Below are positions 17,502-26,629 of a DNA stretch of 64,000 nucleotides, piece by piece. The notes below the pieces were generated by a model. It was not told the origin of the DNA, did no database searches, and saw only the letters and a list, made by a program, of their open reading frames with translations. The translations under genes were made by a program, and so were the position numbers. Numbering within the stretch: the stretch's first letter is position 1; each line of letters begins with the position of its first letter. The stretch is from the NCBI RefSeq assembly GCF_002156385.1, contig NZ_MVJM01000002.1, positions 372,001 through 436,000 of the forward strand, read 5' to 3'. The stretch comes from Halalkalibacter urbisdiaboli (lineage in GTDB: Bacteria; Bacillota; Bacilli; Bacillales; Bacillaceae_D).

Positions 17502-18434
17502 TTAATCTAAATACCCCATTAAAATACGTGCGTAAGGTGAATCTGAAGGAAGAACGATCACCGTTTCATCATCTATCGTCGTTTCATAGGATTGAAGTGT
17601 ACGATACAATTGATAAAAGTCTGGGTCTTGACCAAACGAATCATTATAAATTCGCGCTGCCTCAGCTTCCCCTTCCCCGATTATTTCATTTGCATCAGCA
17701 TTCGCAGTTGAAATAATTTCCTTTACATTTCGGTCCGTCGTTGCACGTATTCGATTTGCTTCCGCATCCCCTTGAGATAAATATTCCTGAGCTGTTGATT
17801 GCCGCTCTGAAATCATTCGGCGATACACCGCTTGTTCATTTTCCTCTGGTAAATCCGTTCGTTTCATGCGGACATCCGTTAGAACAATACCATATTGATT
17901 ACGTGATAAAGCCTCATTCACTCGTTCAAGTACTAATTCATTAAAGCTTCCTCGAGAGGATGTTTCTTCATTAATAATTTCGTCAAAATTCAACTGACCT
18001 AATTCTGCACGTATCGCTGAAAAGATCAATTCCCCCATAATCGCTTCTGCGTTTTGCAATGTTCTCGCATTAGAAATCATTAAGAGTGGACTATCAATTT
18101 TCCATACGGCGTAATGATCAGCTAGCATTCGCTTTTTATCCTTTGTATTTATTTCTGCTGGTGGAATATCATAAACCATTTGATATTTTGGTAACGTTGT
18201 GACTGACTGGATAAATGGAATTTTATAGCTCAATCCAGGTTCTTCCTCAATTCTTACAACCTCACCAAATTGGCGGACAATCTTATATTCCCCTTGTTCA
18301 ACGATAAAAAGATTGCTAATAATCGTTGCTAATAACACAATCATTATAAAGGCAACTAGTCCAAGCTTTACATATTTTCGCCAGTCTTCATTTGGGCGCC
18401 GTTCATTAATATCAACAATATTCTGATCGCTCAT
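17502..18434 (-). CDS. hflC: SPFH protein HflC
   Basis: Partner of HflK in a membrane complex that in E. coli surrounds and modulates FtsH protease. A single N-terminal membrane helix (LGLVAFIMIVLLATIISNLF, about residues 25-44) precedes an SPFH/band 7 domain (VEQGEYKIVRQFGEVVRIEEEPG), then a helical region with EYLSQGDAEANRIRA and ANADANEIIGEGEAEAARIY, as in HflC. Length is 310 residues. Its ATG directly follows the hflK stop, so translation is coupled. From memory B. subtilis 168 lacks this pair. Confidence 0.92.
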   Translation of the reverse strand: MSDQNIVDINERRPNEDWRKYVKLGLVAFIMIVLLATIISNLFIVEQGEYKIVRQFGEVVRIEEEPGLSYKIPFIQSVTTLPKYQMVYDIPPAEINTKDKKRMLADHYAVWKIDSPLLMISNARTLQNAEAIMGELIFSAIRAELGQLNFDEIINEETSSRGSFNELVLERVNEALSRNQYGIVLTDVRMKRTDLPEENEQAVYRRMISERQSTAQEYLSQGDAEANRIRATTDRNVKEIISTANADANEIIGEGEAEAARIYNDSFGQDPDFYQLYRTLQSYETTIDDETVIVLPSDSPYARILMGYLD

Positions 18435-19394
18435 TTAGTTCGTCCCCCCTTCAGGTGCTGCCTCTGGCCGTCTTTCAATCGGACGAATCGGTAAATAACT
18501 AACTGTATCATTATTATTACTATCCATAATGTAAATTTCTGTATTTGGTAAAACGTTTTCTAATGTTTCAAGAACGAGACGTTGTCTTGTTACCTCAGGA
18601 TTTACAAGATACTCATCATATAATGCATTAAATTTAGCAACATCCCCACGGGCACGTTCAATCCGTTCAATTTTCGTACCTTCTGCTCTCGACATGATCG
18701 CATCCTTTTCGCCTTCAGCTTCGTTCATTTTTTGATTTTTATACTTGTTTGCTTCATTTATTTTCGTCAAACGCTCCTCGCGAGCATCTGTTACCTCCGT
18801 AAAAGCACGACGGACTTCTTCTGTTGGTAACTCAACATCCTGTAGTTTGACATCCTGAATGCTAATTCCAATTTGATAGGTTTCTAATAACTCGACCAGG
18901 TTTTCAAACACTCGTTTTTCAATTTCTGGTCGTTGATCCGTAAGGGCTTCATCAATATTCGAGCTTCCGATTACGCCACGTAAGGAAGCCGATGTCGCAT
19001 TATAAAGAACTATTTCTGGATTATGAGTACTATATAAGTACTGTTCTGGATTAGTAATACGCCACTGTACTGCTAAATCAGCATACAGAATGTTTTCATC
19101 TCCTGTAATCATTTTTGCTTCATCCGTAAATTCAACCACTTCTCCATTTTCTTCGTTGTACCCTACTTGGAGGTTGAACGTACTTCTTGATAAAATTTCA
19201 ACCCGCTGAATCGGCCATGGCATTTTAAATTTCAATCCTGGCTCTGCTATTGTTTCATCAACCTTACCAAAGGTAATAAGTGCGGCCTGCTCTGATTCAT
19301 CGACAGTGTACCAGCCTGTTGCAAGAAACAAACCAAGAATTACAATACCGATTAGAGACAGGAAGCCGATGATTAATTGTTTAATCGTTAACAT
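18435..19394 (-). CDS. hflK: SPFH protein HflK
   Basis: A membrane-anchored SPFH protein of 319 residues forming a complex with HflC. The N-terminal helix (LIIGFLSLIGIVILGLFLAT) is followed by the band 7 domain (VDESEQAALITFGKVDETIAEPG), the sequence SASLRGVIGSSNIDEALTDQR typical of HflK, and a helical stretch (YKNQKMNEAEGEKDAIMSRAEGTKI). It ends in a Pro/Glu-rich tail. The gene heads hflKC between phoR and polA, a site where I recall no gene in B. subtilis. A sigma-W-like promoter precedes it. Confidence 0.92.
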   Translation of the reverse strand: MLTIKQLIIGFLSLIGIVILGLFLATGWYTVDESEQAALITFGKVDETIAEPGLKFKMPWPIQRVEILSRSTFNLQVGYNEENGEVVEFTDEAKMITGDENILYADLAVQWRITNPEQYLYSTHNPEIVLYNATSASLRGVIGSSNIDEALTDQRPEIEKRVFENLVELLETYQIGISIQDVKLQDVELPTEEVRRAFTEVTDAREERLTKINEANKYKNQKMNEAEGEKDAIMSRAEGTKIERIERARGDVAKFNALYDEYLVNPEVTRQRLVLETLENVLPNTEIYIMDSNNNDTVSYLPIRPIERRPEAAPEGGTN

Positions 19395-19429
19395 GTCATC
19401 CCCTCTTTCTTTTTACTTCCCTATTAATC

Positions 19430-19456
19430 TACGAATCTTGACATAATTAGGTTTCA
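19430..19456 (-). promoter_or_regulatory. Sigma-W-like promoter before hflKC
   Basis: On the minus strand TGAAAC (19456-19451) and CGTA (19433-19430) are separated by 17 nt and lie 36 nt before the hflK ATG. The B. subtilis sigma-W consensus as I recall it is TGAAAC-N16-CGTA, so the motifs match fully with one extra spacer base. A TATAAT at 19486-19481 is also present but lacks a good -35. The rest of 19395-19717 holds the phoR terminator and no gene. Confidence 0.5.
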
Positions 19457-19535
19457 TCGATTAATGGCACTCACTTTTACATTATAGTACAAAACAATTG
19501 TGAGCAGGGCGGATGAAAGGAAAAAAATTTACAGT

Positions 19536-19571
19536 AAAAAAAGGACGAAAGCTAAGGGGGGCTCTCGTCCT
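19536..19571 (-). terminator. Terminator after phoR
   Basis: The stem AGGACGAGAGC / GCTTTCGTCCT with loop CCCCCTTA is followed by seven T on the minus strand, about 150 nt after the phoR stop. Confidence 0.85.
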
Positions 19572-19717
19572 AACAAAGGGTTTTGTAGCCAAACTGAAGG
19601 GATGAGTAGAAACAGTTTGACCACGCGGCATTGATGAACCGTTCATAGTTATATTAAAACAACTACGTTAACAGCACATAAACACCATGTAAATATTTTG
19701 TAAAGATTATCAATCGT

Positions 19718-21502
19718 CTACGATAGATACCATTCCTCTTCATGCTTACGCTTAAACTGAATAATAAATCTCGTTCCTTCACCTATTTTACTCTCAACAT
19801 TGATTTTACCATGATGAGCTTCCACTAAATGTTTAACAATGGCTAAACCTAAACCTGTTCCGCCAGAGTTTCTGCTTCTTGCCCTATCTACACGATAGAA
19901 GCGTTCGAAAATTCGTGGTAATTCTTGTTCACTAATTCCAATCCCTGTATCACTCACCTGAAGTTCAATCAATTCCTCGGTTTCCTCTAATTGAATAAGC
20001 ACCGTTCCACCTGATGGAGTGTACATGATTCCATTATTAACAAGGTTAATAATGATTTGCTTTAAACGTTCTGGATCACCGTCTAATTCAAAGTTCCCTT
20101 CTGCTCGTAGCTCGAGACTAATCCCTTTTTTCTCCGATTTCTCAGATAAAATCATGAACACATCTGACACTATTTCACCTAAATCCGTCGGTTGCCAATT
20201 TAGTTTAAAATAACTTTGTTCGATTTTCGACAATTCAAGTAAATCATGAATTAACCCTTGGAGACGCTCACTTTCCTTCCAAATAATATTGATAAACTTT
20301 TCTCGAAGCTCTGGTTCTTCCATTGCGCCATCTAGTAAAGTTTCCGAAAAACCTCTAATTGAAGTCACTGGCGTCTTTAACTCATGAGAAACATTGGCTA
20401 CAAAGTCTTTACGAACCTGCTCTAACTTCTTTAACTCCGTTATATCATGAAACACAAGAACGATCCCCTTGACGATACCATTATTACTAATAACTGGTGC
20501 ACCGTATACATCGAAATGCCTAATTTCCAGATTAATTGGGAAATGGATTTGCTTTCTCTGCTTATCTTCTGTAAGGAGAATAGTTTGAACGATTTTAATA
20601 ATCTCTTTATGCTTAATCACATCATGATAAAGATGGTTAAGCCATAAATCCGTATTCTCCTGAAAAATATGCTGACATGTTCGGTTAATGAGTGTGATAT
20701 CCCCTCTTGAATTAATAAGGATTAACCCACTACCCATATTTTCAATTAATGTTTCCATCCGCTCCTGCTGAGCTTGATTACGATTCGTAATCTGTTCTAA
20801 ATTATAGGCCAGTACATTCATTGAGCGGGTCATTTGACCAATTTCGTCCTGCTTTCCCTCTGATGCTCTTGCCTTGAAATTACCTTCTGCTAGCTCATTA
20901 GCAATCGTCGTAACATTTTCTATCGGACGAATCATTTGATCGGTCACACGATAAGTAACTATCATAATGATAAAGAAACCGACAGCAAAACTTGCGGTAA
21001 TAATTCCCCAAATTTTTTGTTTCATAACATCTAAAGTTGTCATTGCTAATCCTAGACGTGCGTAACCAAAAAGCTGGCCCTCTGCATTTAACATAGGTAC
21101 AGCATAATAGAGCATCTCGGCACCAACAGTTGTACTATACCTAGTTTCAACACCATCATTGCCTAGGCGTACTTCCGTTAATTCAGGTCGTTCATAATGA
21201 TTATCCATCGTAGTCGGATCGACTTCAGACTCTCCAATGACCGTCCCATCCTCTAATATAATTGTTAGACGAGCATCAAGACGAGCACTTATTTTTTCGG
21301 TTAATGTTTGGATAGTCGATTCTTCAATTCCATTCGATTCAAGAGTAAAAGCTACAAGTTCAGCTTCTTTTTTTAACCGTTCTGTAAAATTGTCCAAATA
21401 AAAGTCCTCATAGAGCTGACCTATGACAATTCCTAAACTAACTAACACAATAAATGTAATCGACAATACGGCAAAGATAAACCGAATGCGAAGTTTAAAC
21501 AT
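19718..21502 (-). CDS. phoR: Phosphate-sensing histidine kinase PhoR
   Basis: Sensor kinase for phosphate limitation, partner of PhoP. Order: a membrane helix near the N-terminus, an extracytoplasmic sensing region (about residues 30-160), a second helix (about 167-188), HAMP (IRPIENVTTIANELAEGNFKAR), PAS (LINSRGDITLINRTCQHIF), HisKA with the phosphorylated His in VANVSHELKTPVTSI, and HATPase (IIINLVNNGIMYTPSGG, DTGIGISEQELPRIFERFY, GGTGLGLAIVKHLV). ATG 21502 overlaps the end of phoP by 8 nt and follows GAGGAG, giving 594 residues. Confidence 0.95.
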   Translation of the reverse strand: MFKLRIRFIFAVLSITFIVLVSLGIVIGQLYEDFYLDNFTERLKKEAELVAFTLESNGIEESTIQTLTEKISARLDARLTIILEDGTVIGESEVDPTTMDNHYERPELTEVRLGNDGVETRYSTTVGAEMLYYAVPMLNAEGQLFGYARLGLAMTTLDVMKQKIWGIITASFAVGFFIIMIVTYRVTDQMIRPIENVTTIANELAEGNFKARASEGKQDEIGQMTRSMNVLAYNLEQITNRNQAQQERMETLIENMGSGLILINSRGDITLINRTCQHIFQENTDLWLNHLYHDVIKHKEIIKIVQTILLTEDKQRKQIHFPINLEIRHFDVYGAPVISNNGIVKGIVLVFHDITELKKLEQVRKDFVANVSHELKTPVTSIRGFSETLLDGAMEEPELREKFINIIWKESERLQGLIHDLLELSKIEQSYFKLNWQPTDLGEIVSDVFMILSEKSEKKGISLELRAEGNFELDGDPERLKQIIINLVNNGIMYTPSGGTVLIQLEETEELIELQVSDTGIGISEQELPRIFERFYRVDRARSRNSGGTGLGLAIVKHLVEAHHGKINVESKIGEGTRFIIQFKRKHEEEWYLS

Positions 21503-22220
21503 GTAGTTGAGGCTCCTCAAGCTTATAGCCTAAACCGCGAATCGTTTTAATGTAAATTGGTTTTTTCGTATTTGGCTCGATTTTTTCCCTTAAGTGACTT
21601 ATATGTACGTCAACAATTCTTGTATCACCAACAAATTCATAGTTCCAAACTGCATTTAATAGCTGATCCCGAGTTAGCACTCGACCTTTGTGGTTCGCTA
21701 AATAAAGGAGTAACTCGAACTCCTTTGGCGTAAGCTCTAAAGCTTGTTTTTGATAAAATACTTCATAATTCTCCGGGTAAATTTCAACTTCCCCAAATGA
21801 AATCATCGAAGGGTTCGTTACTTGCTCTTTCACTTCTGAATGACCTGGTTGCTGTGAGCTTCTCCTCAAAATAGCTCGTACCCTTGCAACAACTTCACGT
21901 GGGCTAAACGGCTTGGTCATATAATCATCTGCACCAAGTTCAAGGCCAAGCACTTTGTCAAATTCATCGTCTTTAGCAGTTAACATTAAAATTGGTGTAA
22001 AAACTTGATTTTGACGTAGTTGTTTACAAACATCCAAGCCATCAATTTCAGGAAGCATCAAATCAAGCACAATTAAATCAAATGATGTGGACTGTGCTAA
22101 TTCTAAGCCACGCTTTCCATCCATGGCCGTTTGAACCTCATATCCTGCCTTTTCAAGATTAAATTGTAAGAGCGTTACAATTGACTGTTCATCGTCTACA
22201 ACTAGCAATCGCTGCGACAT
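21495..22220 (-). CDS. phoP: Response regulator PhoP
   Basis: OmpR-type regulator of phosphate starvation genes, 241 residues. The receiver domain has acidic pocket residues near the start (VVDDEQSI), the phosphorylated Asp in LIVLDLMLPEIDGLDV, and Lys in GADDYMTKPFSPRE. The C-terminal winged helix has ELTPKEFELLLYLANHKGRV, LLNAVWNYEF, RIVDVHISHLREKI and IRGLGYKLE. It follows mdh after a terminator, as in B. subtilis (mdh-phoP-phoR), so it has its own promoter in 22221-22371. A plus-strand TTTACA-type hexamer there might be part of a PhoP box, but this is weak. Confidence 0.97.
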   Translation of the reverse strand: MSQRLLVVDDEQSIVTLLQFNLEKAGYEVQTAMDGKRGLELAQSTSFDLIVLDLMLPEIDGLDVCKQLRQNQVFTPILMLTAKDDEFDKVLGLELGADDYMTKPFSPREVVARVRAILRRSSQQPGHSEVKEQVTNPSMISFGEVEIYPENYEVFYQKQALELTPKEFELLLYLANHKGRVLTRDQLLNAVWNYEFVGDTRIVDVHISHLREKIEPNTKKPIYIKTIRGLGYKLEEPQLHV

Positions 22221-22370
22221 TCTTCATCCTCCACTCTAATCTGAGACAATATTAAACGATTCATCAATGACCTTCAATTAACTTTTCTCTATCTCTTTGT
22301 TAAGTATACCAAAAATACCAACCAAAATTTACATAATTGTCAAAATCGTAGACATCGAGTTTCTTTTATC

Positions 22371-22412
22371 AAAAAACTCCTCCCTTCAACAATAGTAGGG
22401 AGGAGTTTTTTA
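22371..22412 (-). terminator. Terminator after mdh
   Basis: AAAAAACTCCTCCC / GGGAGGAGTTTTTT is a perfect long hairpin just after the mdh stop, with a T run on the minus strand. Confidence 0.9.
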
Positions 22413-22421
22413 TTTAGATTA

Positions 22422-23366
22422 TTATTCGGATGGAAGAGCTTGCATAACAGAGCGAACAGAATCAACGGATTTAGCCAATTGTGTCTTTTCTTCTTCCGTT
22501 AAGTCTAATTCGATTACTTTTTCAATTCCATCTCCACCAAGAATAGTTGGAACACCTAAGTACAAATCTTCATAGCCATACTCACCTTCAAGATAAGCAA
22601 TTGTAGGGATTACACGCTTTTTATCTTTAAGGATCGCTTCAACCATTTGTGTAAGAGATGCAGCTGGTGCATAGTATGCACTGCCGTTTCCAAGGAGGGC
22701 AACAATTTCACCGCCACCTTTACGTGTACGTTCAACAATTGCATCAATACGCTCTTGAGGGATTAACTTTGTAAGTGGAACTCCACCAGCTGCAGAGTAA
22801 CGGATAAGTGGTACCATGTCATCACCGTGACCACCTAACACGAATCCAGTAATATCTTCTACAGAAAGGTTGAGCTCCTGTGCTACAAACGTACGGAAAC
22901 GTGCCGTATCAAGAACACCTGATTGCCCGATAACACGGTTTTTCGGGAATCCTGATTCCTTGTATACTGTATACGTCATTGCATCAGCAGGGTTTGTTAA
23001 GACGATGATATAACAATTTGGAGAATATTTAACAACTTCTTTCGTAACAGCTTTCATGATGCCAGCATTTGTGCTAACTAAATCATCACGACTCATACCA
23101 GGCTTACGTGCAATTCCAGCTGTAATAACAACAACATCAGAATCCTTTGTATCTTCATAGCTTGATGTACCTGTAACGTTTACATCTACGCCTTGAACTG
23201 GAGTTGATTCAAGCATATCCAACGCTTTTCCTTTTGTTGGGTCTTCCATTTGAGGAATATCAACTAATACAACATCACCAAGTTCTTTTTGAGCTACCAT
23301 AAGAGCTGTCGTTGCCCCAGTAAAGCCGCCGCCAATAACTGAAATCTTTCTACGTTTAATTGCCAT
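22422..23366 (-). CDS. mdh: Malate dehydrogenase
   Basis: NAD-dependent TCA enzyme of the LDH-like class, 314 residues. Nucleotide motif [14 protein letters not shown], then VLVDIPQME; substrate Arg in [16 protein letters not shown]; catalytic His in [14 protein letters not shown]. It is the last gene of citZ-icd-mdh and ends at a strong terminator. Proteins of this class usually carry GAGFTG; here the middle residue is G (GGGFTG), a mild variant. Confidence 0.97.
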   Translation of the reverse strand: MAIKRRKISVIGGGFTGATTALMVAQKELGDVVLVDIPQMEDPTKGKALDMLESTPVQGVDVNVTGTSSYEDTKDSDVVVITAGIARKPGMSRDDLVSTNAGIMKAVTKEVVKYSPNCYIIVLTNPADAMTYTVYKESGFPKNRVIGQSGVLDTARFRTFVAQELNLSVEDITGFVLGGHGDDMVPLIRYSAAGGVPLTKLIPQERIDAIVERTRKGGGEIVALLGNGSAYYAPAASLTQMVEAILKDKKRVIPTIAYLEGEYGYEDLYLGVPTILGGDGIEKVIELDLTEEEKTQLAKSVDSVRSVMQALPSE

Positions 23367-23406
23367 CGTCTATTCACTCTCCCACTTAGAATGGTTATCA
23401 ATAATT

Positions 23407-23468
23407 CATTTGCTGGTGTGAATAAAATCAACATTTGCTGGTATGAATAAAATCAATACCAGCAAATG
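23407..23468 (-). terminator. Terminator after icd, with duplicated arm
   Basis: After the icd stop the minus strand has CATTTGCTGGTA, a 13-nt loop, and TACCAGCAAATG followed by T-rich TTGATTTTATT. The loop plus right arm is then repeated with one change (CACCAGCAAATG). On the plus strand this is a 25-bp tandem duplication (23407-23431 and 23432-23456) differing at one base. The left arm can therefore pair with either copy. Confidence 0.7.
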
Positions 23469-23481
23469 TCTTATTTAAATC

Positions 23482-24750
23482 TTAAAGGTTTTTAATTAGT
23501 TCACTTGCAAATCCAGAGCAAGAAACTTCTGTTGCGCCGTCCATTAGACGAGCAAAATCGTAAGTAACAACCTTGCTTGCGATTGTTTTATCCATAGAAG
23601 CCATAATTAAGTCAGCAGCTTCGTTCCATCCAAGGTGACGAAGCATAAGTTCACCTGAAAGAAGAACAGAAGATGGGTTAACTTTATCTAAACCAGCATA
23701 CTTAGGCGCTGTACCGTGAGTAGCTTCAAAGATAGCATGACCTGAATCATAGTTAATGTTTGCTCCTGGAGCGATTCCGATACCACCAACTTGTGCTGCT
23801 AATGCATCAGAAATATAATCTCCATTTAAATTCATTGTTGCTACAACATCGAACTCTTTTGGACGAGTTAAGATTTGTTGTAAGAAGATATCAGCGATTG
23901 AATCTTTTACGATGATTTTTCCAGCAGCTTCAGCGTCAGCTTGTGCTTTGTTCGCTGCATCTTTACCTTCAGCTTCAACGATTTTATCGTATTGTGCCCA
24001 TGTAAATACTTTATCGCCAAATTCCTTTTCTGCTAATTCATAACCCCAGTTCTTGAAAGAACCTTCAGTAAATTTCATGATATTTCCTTTATGAACAAGC
24101 GTTACACTCTTACGACCTTCATCTAAAGCATATTGAATTGCTGCACGAACTAGTCGGTCTGTTCCTTCCTGAGAAACAGGCTTAATACCGATACCACTAG
24201 TTTCTGGGAAACGAATTTTCGTTGCACCTAGTTCATTTTGTAAGAAAGAGATTAATTTCTTTACTTCATCTGAACCAGCTTGATATTCGATTCCAGCATA
24301 AATATCTTCAGAGTTTTCACGGAAGATAACCATATCTGTATCTTCAGGACGTTTTACTGGTGATGGTACACCTTGGAAATAACGAACTGGACGTAAGCAA
24401 GTGTATAGGTCAAGCTCTTGACGAAGTGCTACGTTTAATGAACGAATTCCCCCACCGATTGGCGTTGTTAAAGGACCTTTAATTGCGATCATGTATTCAC
24501 GAACAGCTTCTAATGTTTCATCTGGTAACCAGCTTCCTGTTTCGTTGAATGCTTTTTCACCAGCAAGAATTTCTTTCCAGACAATTTTCTTTTCACCATT
24601 ATAAGCTTTTTCTACTGCTGCATCCATTACGCGAGAAGCCGCAGCCCAAATATCAGGTCCAATACCGTCCCCTTCGATATAAGGAATGATTGGATTATTC
24701 GGTACATCCAGTACACCATTATTAACTTTAATTACTTCACCGTTTGACAT
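23482..24750 (-). CDS. icd: Isocitrate dehydrogenase (NADP)
   Basis: Oxidative decarboxylation of isocitrate in the TCA cycle. The 422-residue protein has [14 protein letters not shown], the substrate loop region with Ser in [56 protein letters not shown] and [16 protein letters not shown]. The frame begins two codons earlier, but that ATG sits only 3 nt after AGGAGG; ATG 24750 has 9 nt. It lies between citZ and mdh, separated from citZ by a hairpin without a T run. Confidence 0.97.
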   Translation of the reverse strand: MSNGEVIKVNNGVLDVPNNPIIPYIEGDGIGPDIWAAASRVMDAAVEKAYNGEKKIVWKEILAGEKAFNETGSWLPDETLEAVREYMIAIKGPLTTPIGGGIRSLNVALRQELDLYTCLRPVRYFQGVPSPVKRPEDTDMVIFRENSEDIYAGIEYQAGSDEVKKLISFLQNELGATKIRFPETSGIGIKPVSQEGTDRLVRAAIQYALDEGRKSVTLVHKGNIMKFTEGSFKNWGYELAEKEFGDKVFTWAQYDKIVEAEGKDAANKAQADAEAAGKIIVKDSIADIFLQQILTRPKEFDVVATMNLNGDYISDALAAQVGGIGIAPGANINYDSGHAIFEATHGTAPKYAGLDKVNPSSVLLSGELMLRHLGWNEAADLIMASMDKTIASKVVTYDFARLMDGATEVSCSGFASELIKNL

Positions 24751-24799
24751 AAACATTTACCTCCTAAATTTTTAAGTAGCTCTTTACTTACCCATTTAT

Positions 24800-24830
24800 G
24801 TACAAGGAGAGATACCCCCTCCTAGTGTAC
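24800..24830 (-). other. citZ-icd intergenic hairpin without T run
   Basis: GTACACTAGGAG pairs with CTCCTTGTAC around GGGGTATCT, just after the citZ stop. No T tract follows, so it is more likely an RNA processing or stability element, or a weak attenuator, than a full terminator. Confidence 0.55.
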
Positions 24831-24835
24831 GCTAA

Positions 24836-25951
24836 TTAGCGTTGTTCAATCGGAACATATTTTTGCTTTTGTGGTCCAACATATTCTGCACGCGGACGAA
24901 TTAGTCTGTTATTGCTATACTGCTCTAAAATATGAGCTAACCAACCTGATGTACGACTAATTGCGAAAATCGGTGTGAATAAATCATGTTTAATTCCGAG
25001 ACTATGGTAAACACTTGCAGAATAAAAATCAACATTAGGTAATAAACCTTTTTCTCCCGTTACCATATCATTAATTTTAATTGACATTTCATACCATTTC
25101 GTTTCGCCAGTAATTTCAGTAAGACGTTTTGACATTTCTTTAAGGTGCTTTGCACGTGGGTCGCCATTTTTATAAACACGGTGACCAAAGCCCATAATTT
25201 TTTCTTTGTTATCAAGTGCTTTACGAATATATGGCTCAACGTTATCAACATCACCAATTTCCATTAGCATCTTCATAACAGCTTCATTTGCACCACCGTG
25301 AAGAGGGCCCTTTAATGCGCCGATGGCTGAAGTAATTCCTGAATATACATCAGATAATGTAGCAACACAGACACGAGCTGTAAACGTCGAAGCATTTAAC
25401 TCATGGTCAGCATGAAGCACAAGTGCTTTATTAAAAGCATTTACAGCAATCTCATCTGGCTCTTCGCCATTAAGCATATAAAGAAAATTAGCTGCGAAAC
25501 CTAAGTCCTTTCGAGGAGCAACTGGGTCTTTTCCATCACGGATACGAGAAAACGCTGTCACAATCGTAGGGATTTGCGCTTGAAGCTTAAGTGCCTTTAC
25601 GTGGTTTGCCTCTTCTTCCATAACATCTGCATTTTCATCAAATAAAGCGAGACCTGAAATAGCTGTACGTAACGCAGCCATCGGATGAACTTTATCAATT
25701 GGGTAAGATTTCATCTGCTCGATGATTCCGCTTGGAATTTCAGCATATTTTGCAAGATCTTCAGCTAATTGACGTAATTCATCTGACTTTGGTAAGCGTC
25801 CGTTCCAAAGAAGATATATAACCTCTTCAAAACTCGCGTTATCTGCCAAATCATCAATATCAAACCCTTGATATGTTAGGACACTTTCAATAATAGAACT
25901 TACACTTGACGTTGTTGCAACAATACCTTCTAGACCACGAGTTGTACTCAC
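24836..25951 (-). CDS. citZ: Citrate synthase
   Basis: Condenses oxaloacetate and acetyl-CoA at the entry of the TCA cycle. The 371-residue short form starts MSTTRGLEGIVATTSSVSS. Active-site regions are GPLHGGANEAVMKM and MGFGHRVYKNGDPRAKHLK (catalytic His residues) and VDFYSASVYHSLGI (Asp). The start is GTG 25951, 6 nt after AGGAGAGG. It is the first gene of citZ-icd-mdh and has an unusual operator-like repeat at its promoter. Confidence 0.97.
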   Translation of the reverse strand: MSTTRGLEGIVATTSSVSSIIESVLTYQGFDIDDLADNASFEEVIYLLWNGRLPKSDELRQLAEDLAKYAEIPSGIIEQMKSYPIDKVHPMAALRTAISGLALFDENADVMEEEANHVKALKLQAQIPTIVTAFSRIRDGKDPVAPRKDLGFAANFLYMLNGEEPDEIAVNAFNKALVLHADHELNASTFTARVCVATLSDVYSGITSAIGALKGPLHGGANEAVMKMLMEIGDVDNVEPYIRKALDNKEKIMGFGHRVYKNGDPRAKHLKEMSKRLTEITGETKWYEMSIKINDMVTGEKGLLPNVDFYSASVYHSLGIKHDLFTPIFAISRTSGWLAHILEQYSNNRLIRPRAEYVGPQKQKYVPIEQR

Positions 25952-25993
25952 GTTTAACCTCTCCTTTTCCCCTTAGTATCATTCCTGCGATAT

Positions 25994-26007
25994 AGTAAAT
26001 GCTTACA
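25994..26007 (-). promoter_or_regulatory. cre-like site in the citZ leader
   Basis: TGTAAGCATTTACT on the minus strand matches the CcpA site consensus TGWAANCGNTNWCA at all but two positions, one of which is the usually conserved central G. It lies about 50 nt downstream of the predicted citZ start of transcription. CcpA repression of citZ is known in B. subtilis. Confidence 0.4.
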
Positions 26008-26061
26008 TTTCTAAAAAAAGCCGAAATGTAAGAGCTATGTAGGAAGGAACATCCAAACTTC

Positions 26062-26107
26062 ATTATAAACAGTTTCTCAACGTTTGTGAATGAATAATGT
26101 TCACAAA
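26062..26107 (-). promoter_or_regulatory. citZ promoter overlapped by an inverted repeat
   Basis: On the minus strand TTCACA (26090-26085), 17 nt, TATAAT (26067-26062) form the promoter. The -35 is part of a perfect inverted repeat TTTGTGAA-N9-TTCACAAA at 26083-26107. Half-sites resemble Rex (TTGTGAA), but the spacing is 9 rather than about 4. A regulator bound here would compete with RNA polymerase. Confidence 0.65.
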
Positions 26108-26155
26108 AACTTTAAGATTTGCAGGAGATTTAGCATTTTCGCACATAAAAGCCTA

Positions 26156-26629
26156 TTAGCTACCTAGATTGGCAATAAATTCGACCACCCTCATAGCTAA
26201 ATAAGCAATTCCAGCACCAATAAGTGGACCTACCGCTACCCCATTAAACAGAGCAACCGCCAGAATGGTTCCAAATACCAATGCTGCCGTAATATGGGGA
26301 TCATGCTTTAATAAATCAATCCCGCTTGCTGCAATGATGGCAACAAGGATACCTGAAGCTAATGCTATCCAAGCATAAGAAGATCGTACTGCCTCGCCTA
26401 GCTGTTTAAAACCGATCTCACCAGTAACAATTGGCGTTAACACTGCAATCGTAATTACCGTAACACCAATGTTAATTCCCTTTTGCTGAAAAAGCGGAAA
26501 AGCTTTATCTCCTAAACCCACCCATTTTATGAAAAGCAGGAACAGGATAGCAACGAGAAGAGACTGGTTTTTTGCAATGAGTGCAACGATCAATAAAATC
26601 AGCATGAATAACGTTGACTGTGAAATCAA
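26156..26629 (-). CDS. ytwI: DUF441 membrane protein YtwI
   Basis: A membrane protein of about 157 residues, DUF441 family, function unknown. Four or five hydrophobic helices are visible: STLFMLILLIVALIAKNQSL, GVTVITIAVLTPIVTG, AWIALASGILVAIIAA and VGPLIGAGIAYLAMRVV, with ALVFGTILAVALFNGVAVGP in between. The frame opens at 26659, but TTG 26629 (MISQSTLFML) fits relatives I recall; the ribosome binding site is not ideal for either start. It lies upstream of citZ as in B. subtilis. Confidence 0.8.
   Translation of the reverse strand: MISQSTLFMLILLIVALIAKNQSLLVAILFLLFIKWVGLGDKAFPLFQQKGINIGVTVITIAVLTPIVTGEIGFKQLGEAVRSSYAWIALASGILVAIIAASGIDLLKHDPHITAALVFGTILAVALFNGVAVGPLIGAGIAYLAMRVVEFIANLGS

Noticed and set aside
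22221-22371. PhoP boxes for phoPR autoregulation
   Set aside because: Single TTTACA/TTGACA-like hexamers exist, but no convincing direct-repeat spacing was seen.
23407-23468. Short tandem repeats after icd considered as a CRISPR array
   Set aside because: There are only two adjoining copies without spacers and no cas genes; they are explained by a duplicated terminator arm.
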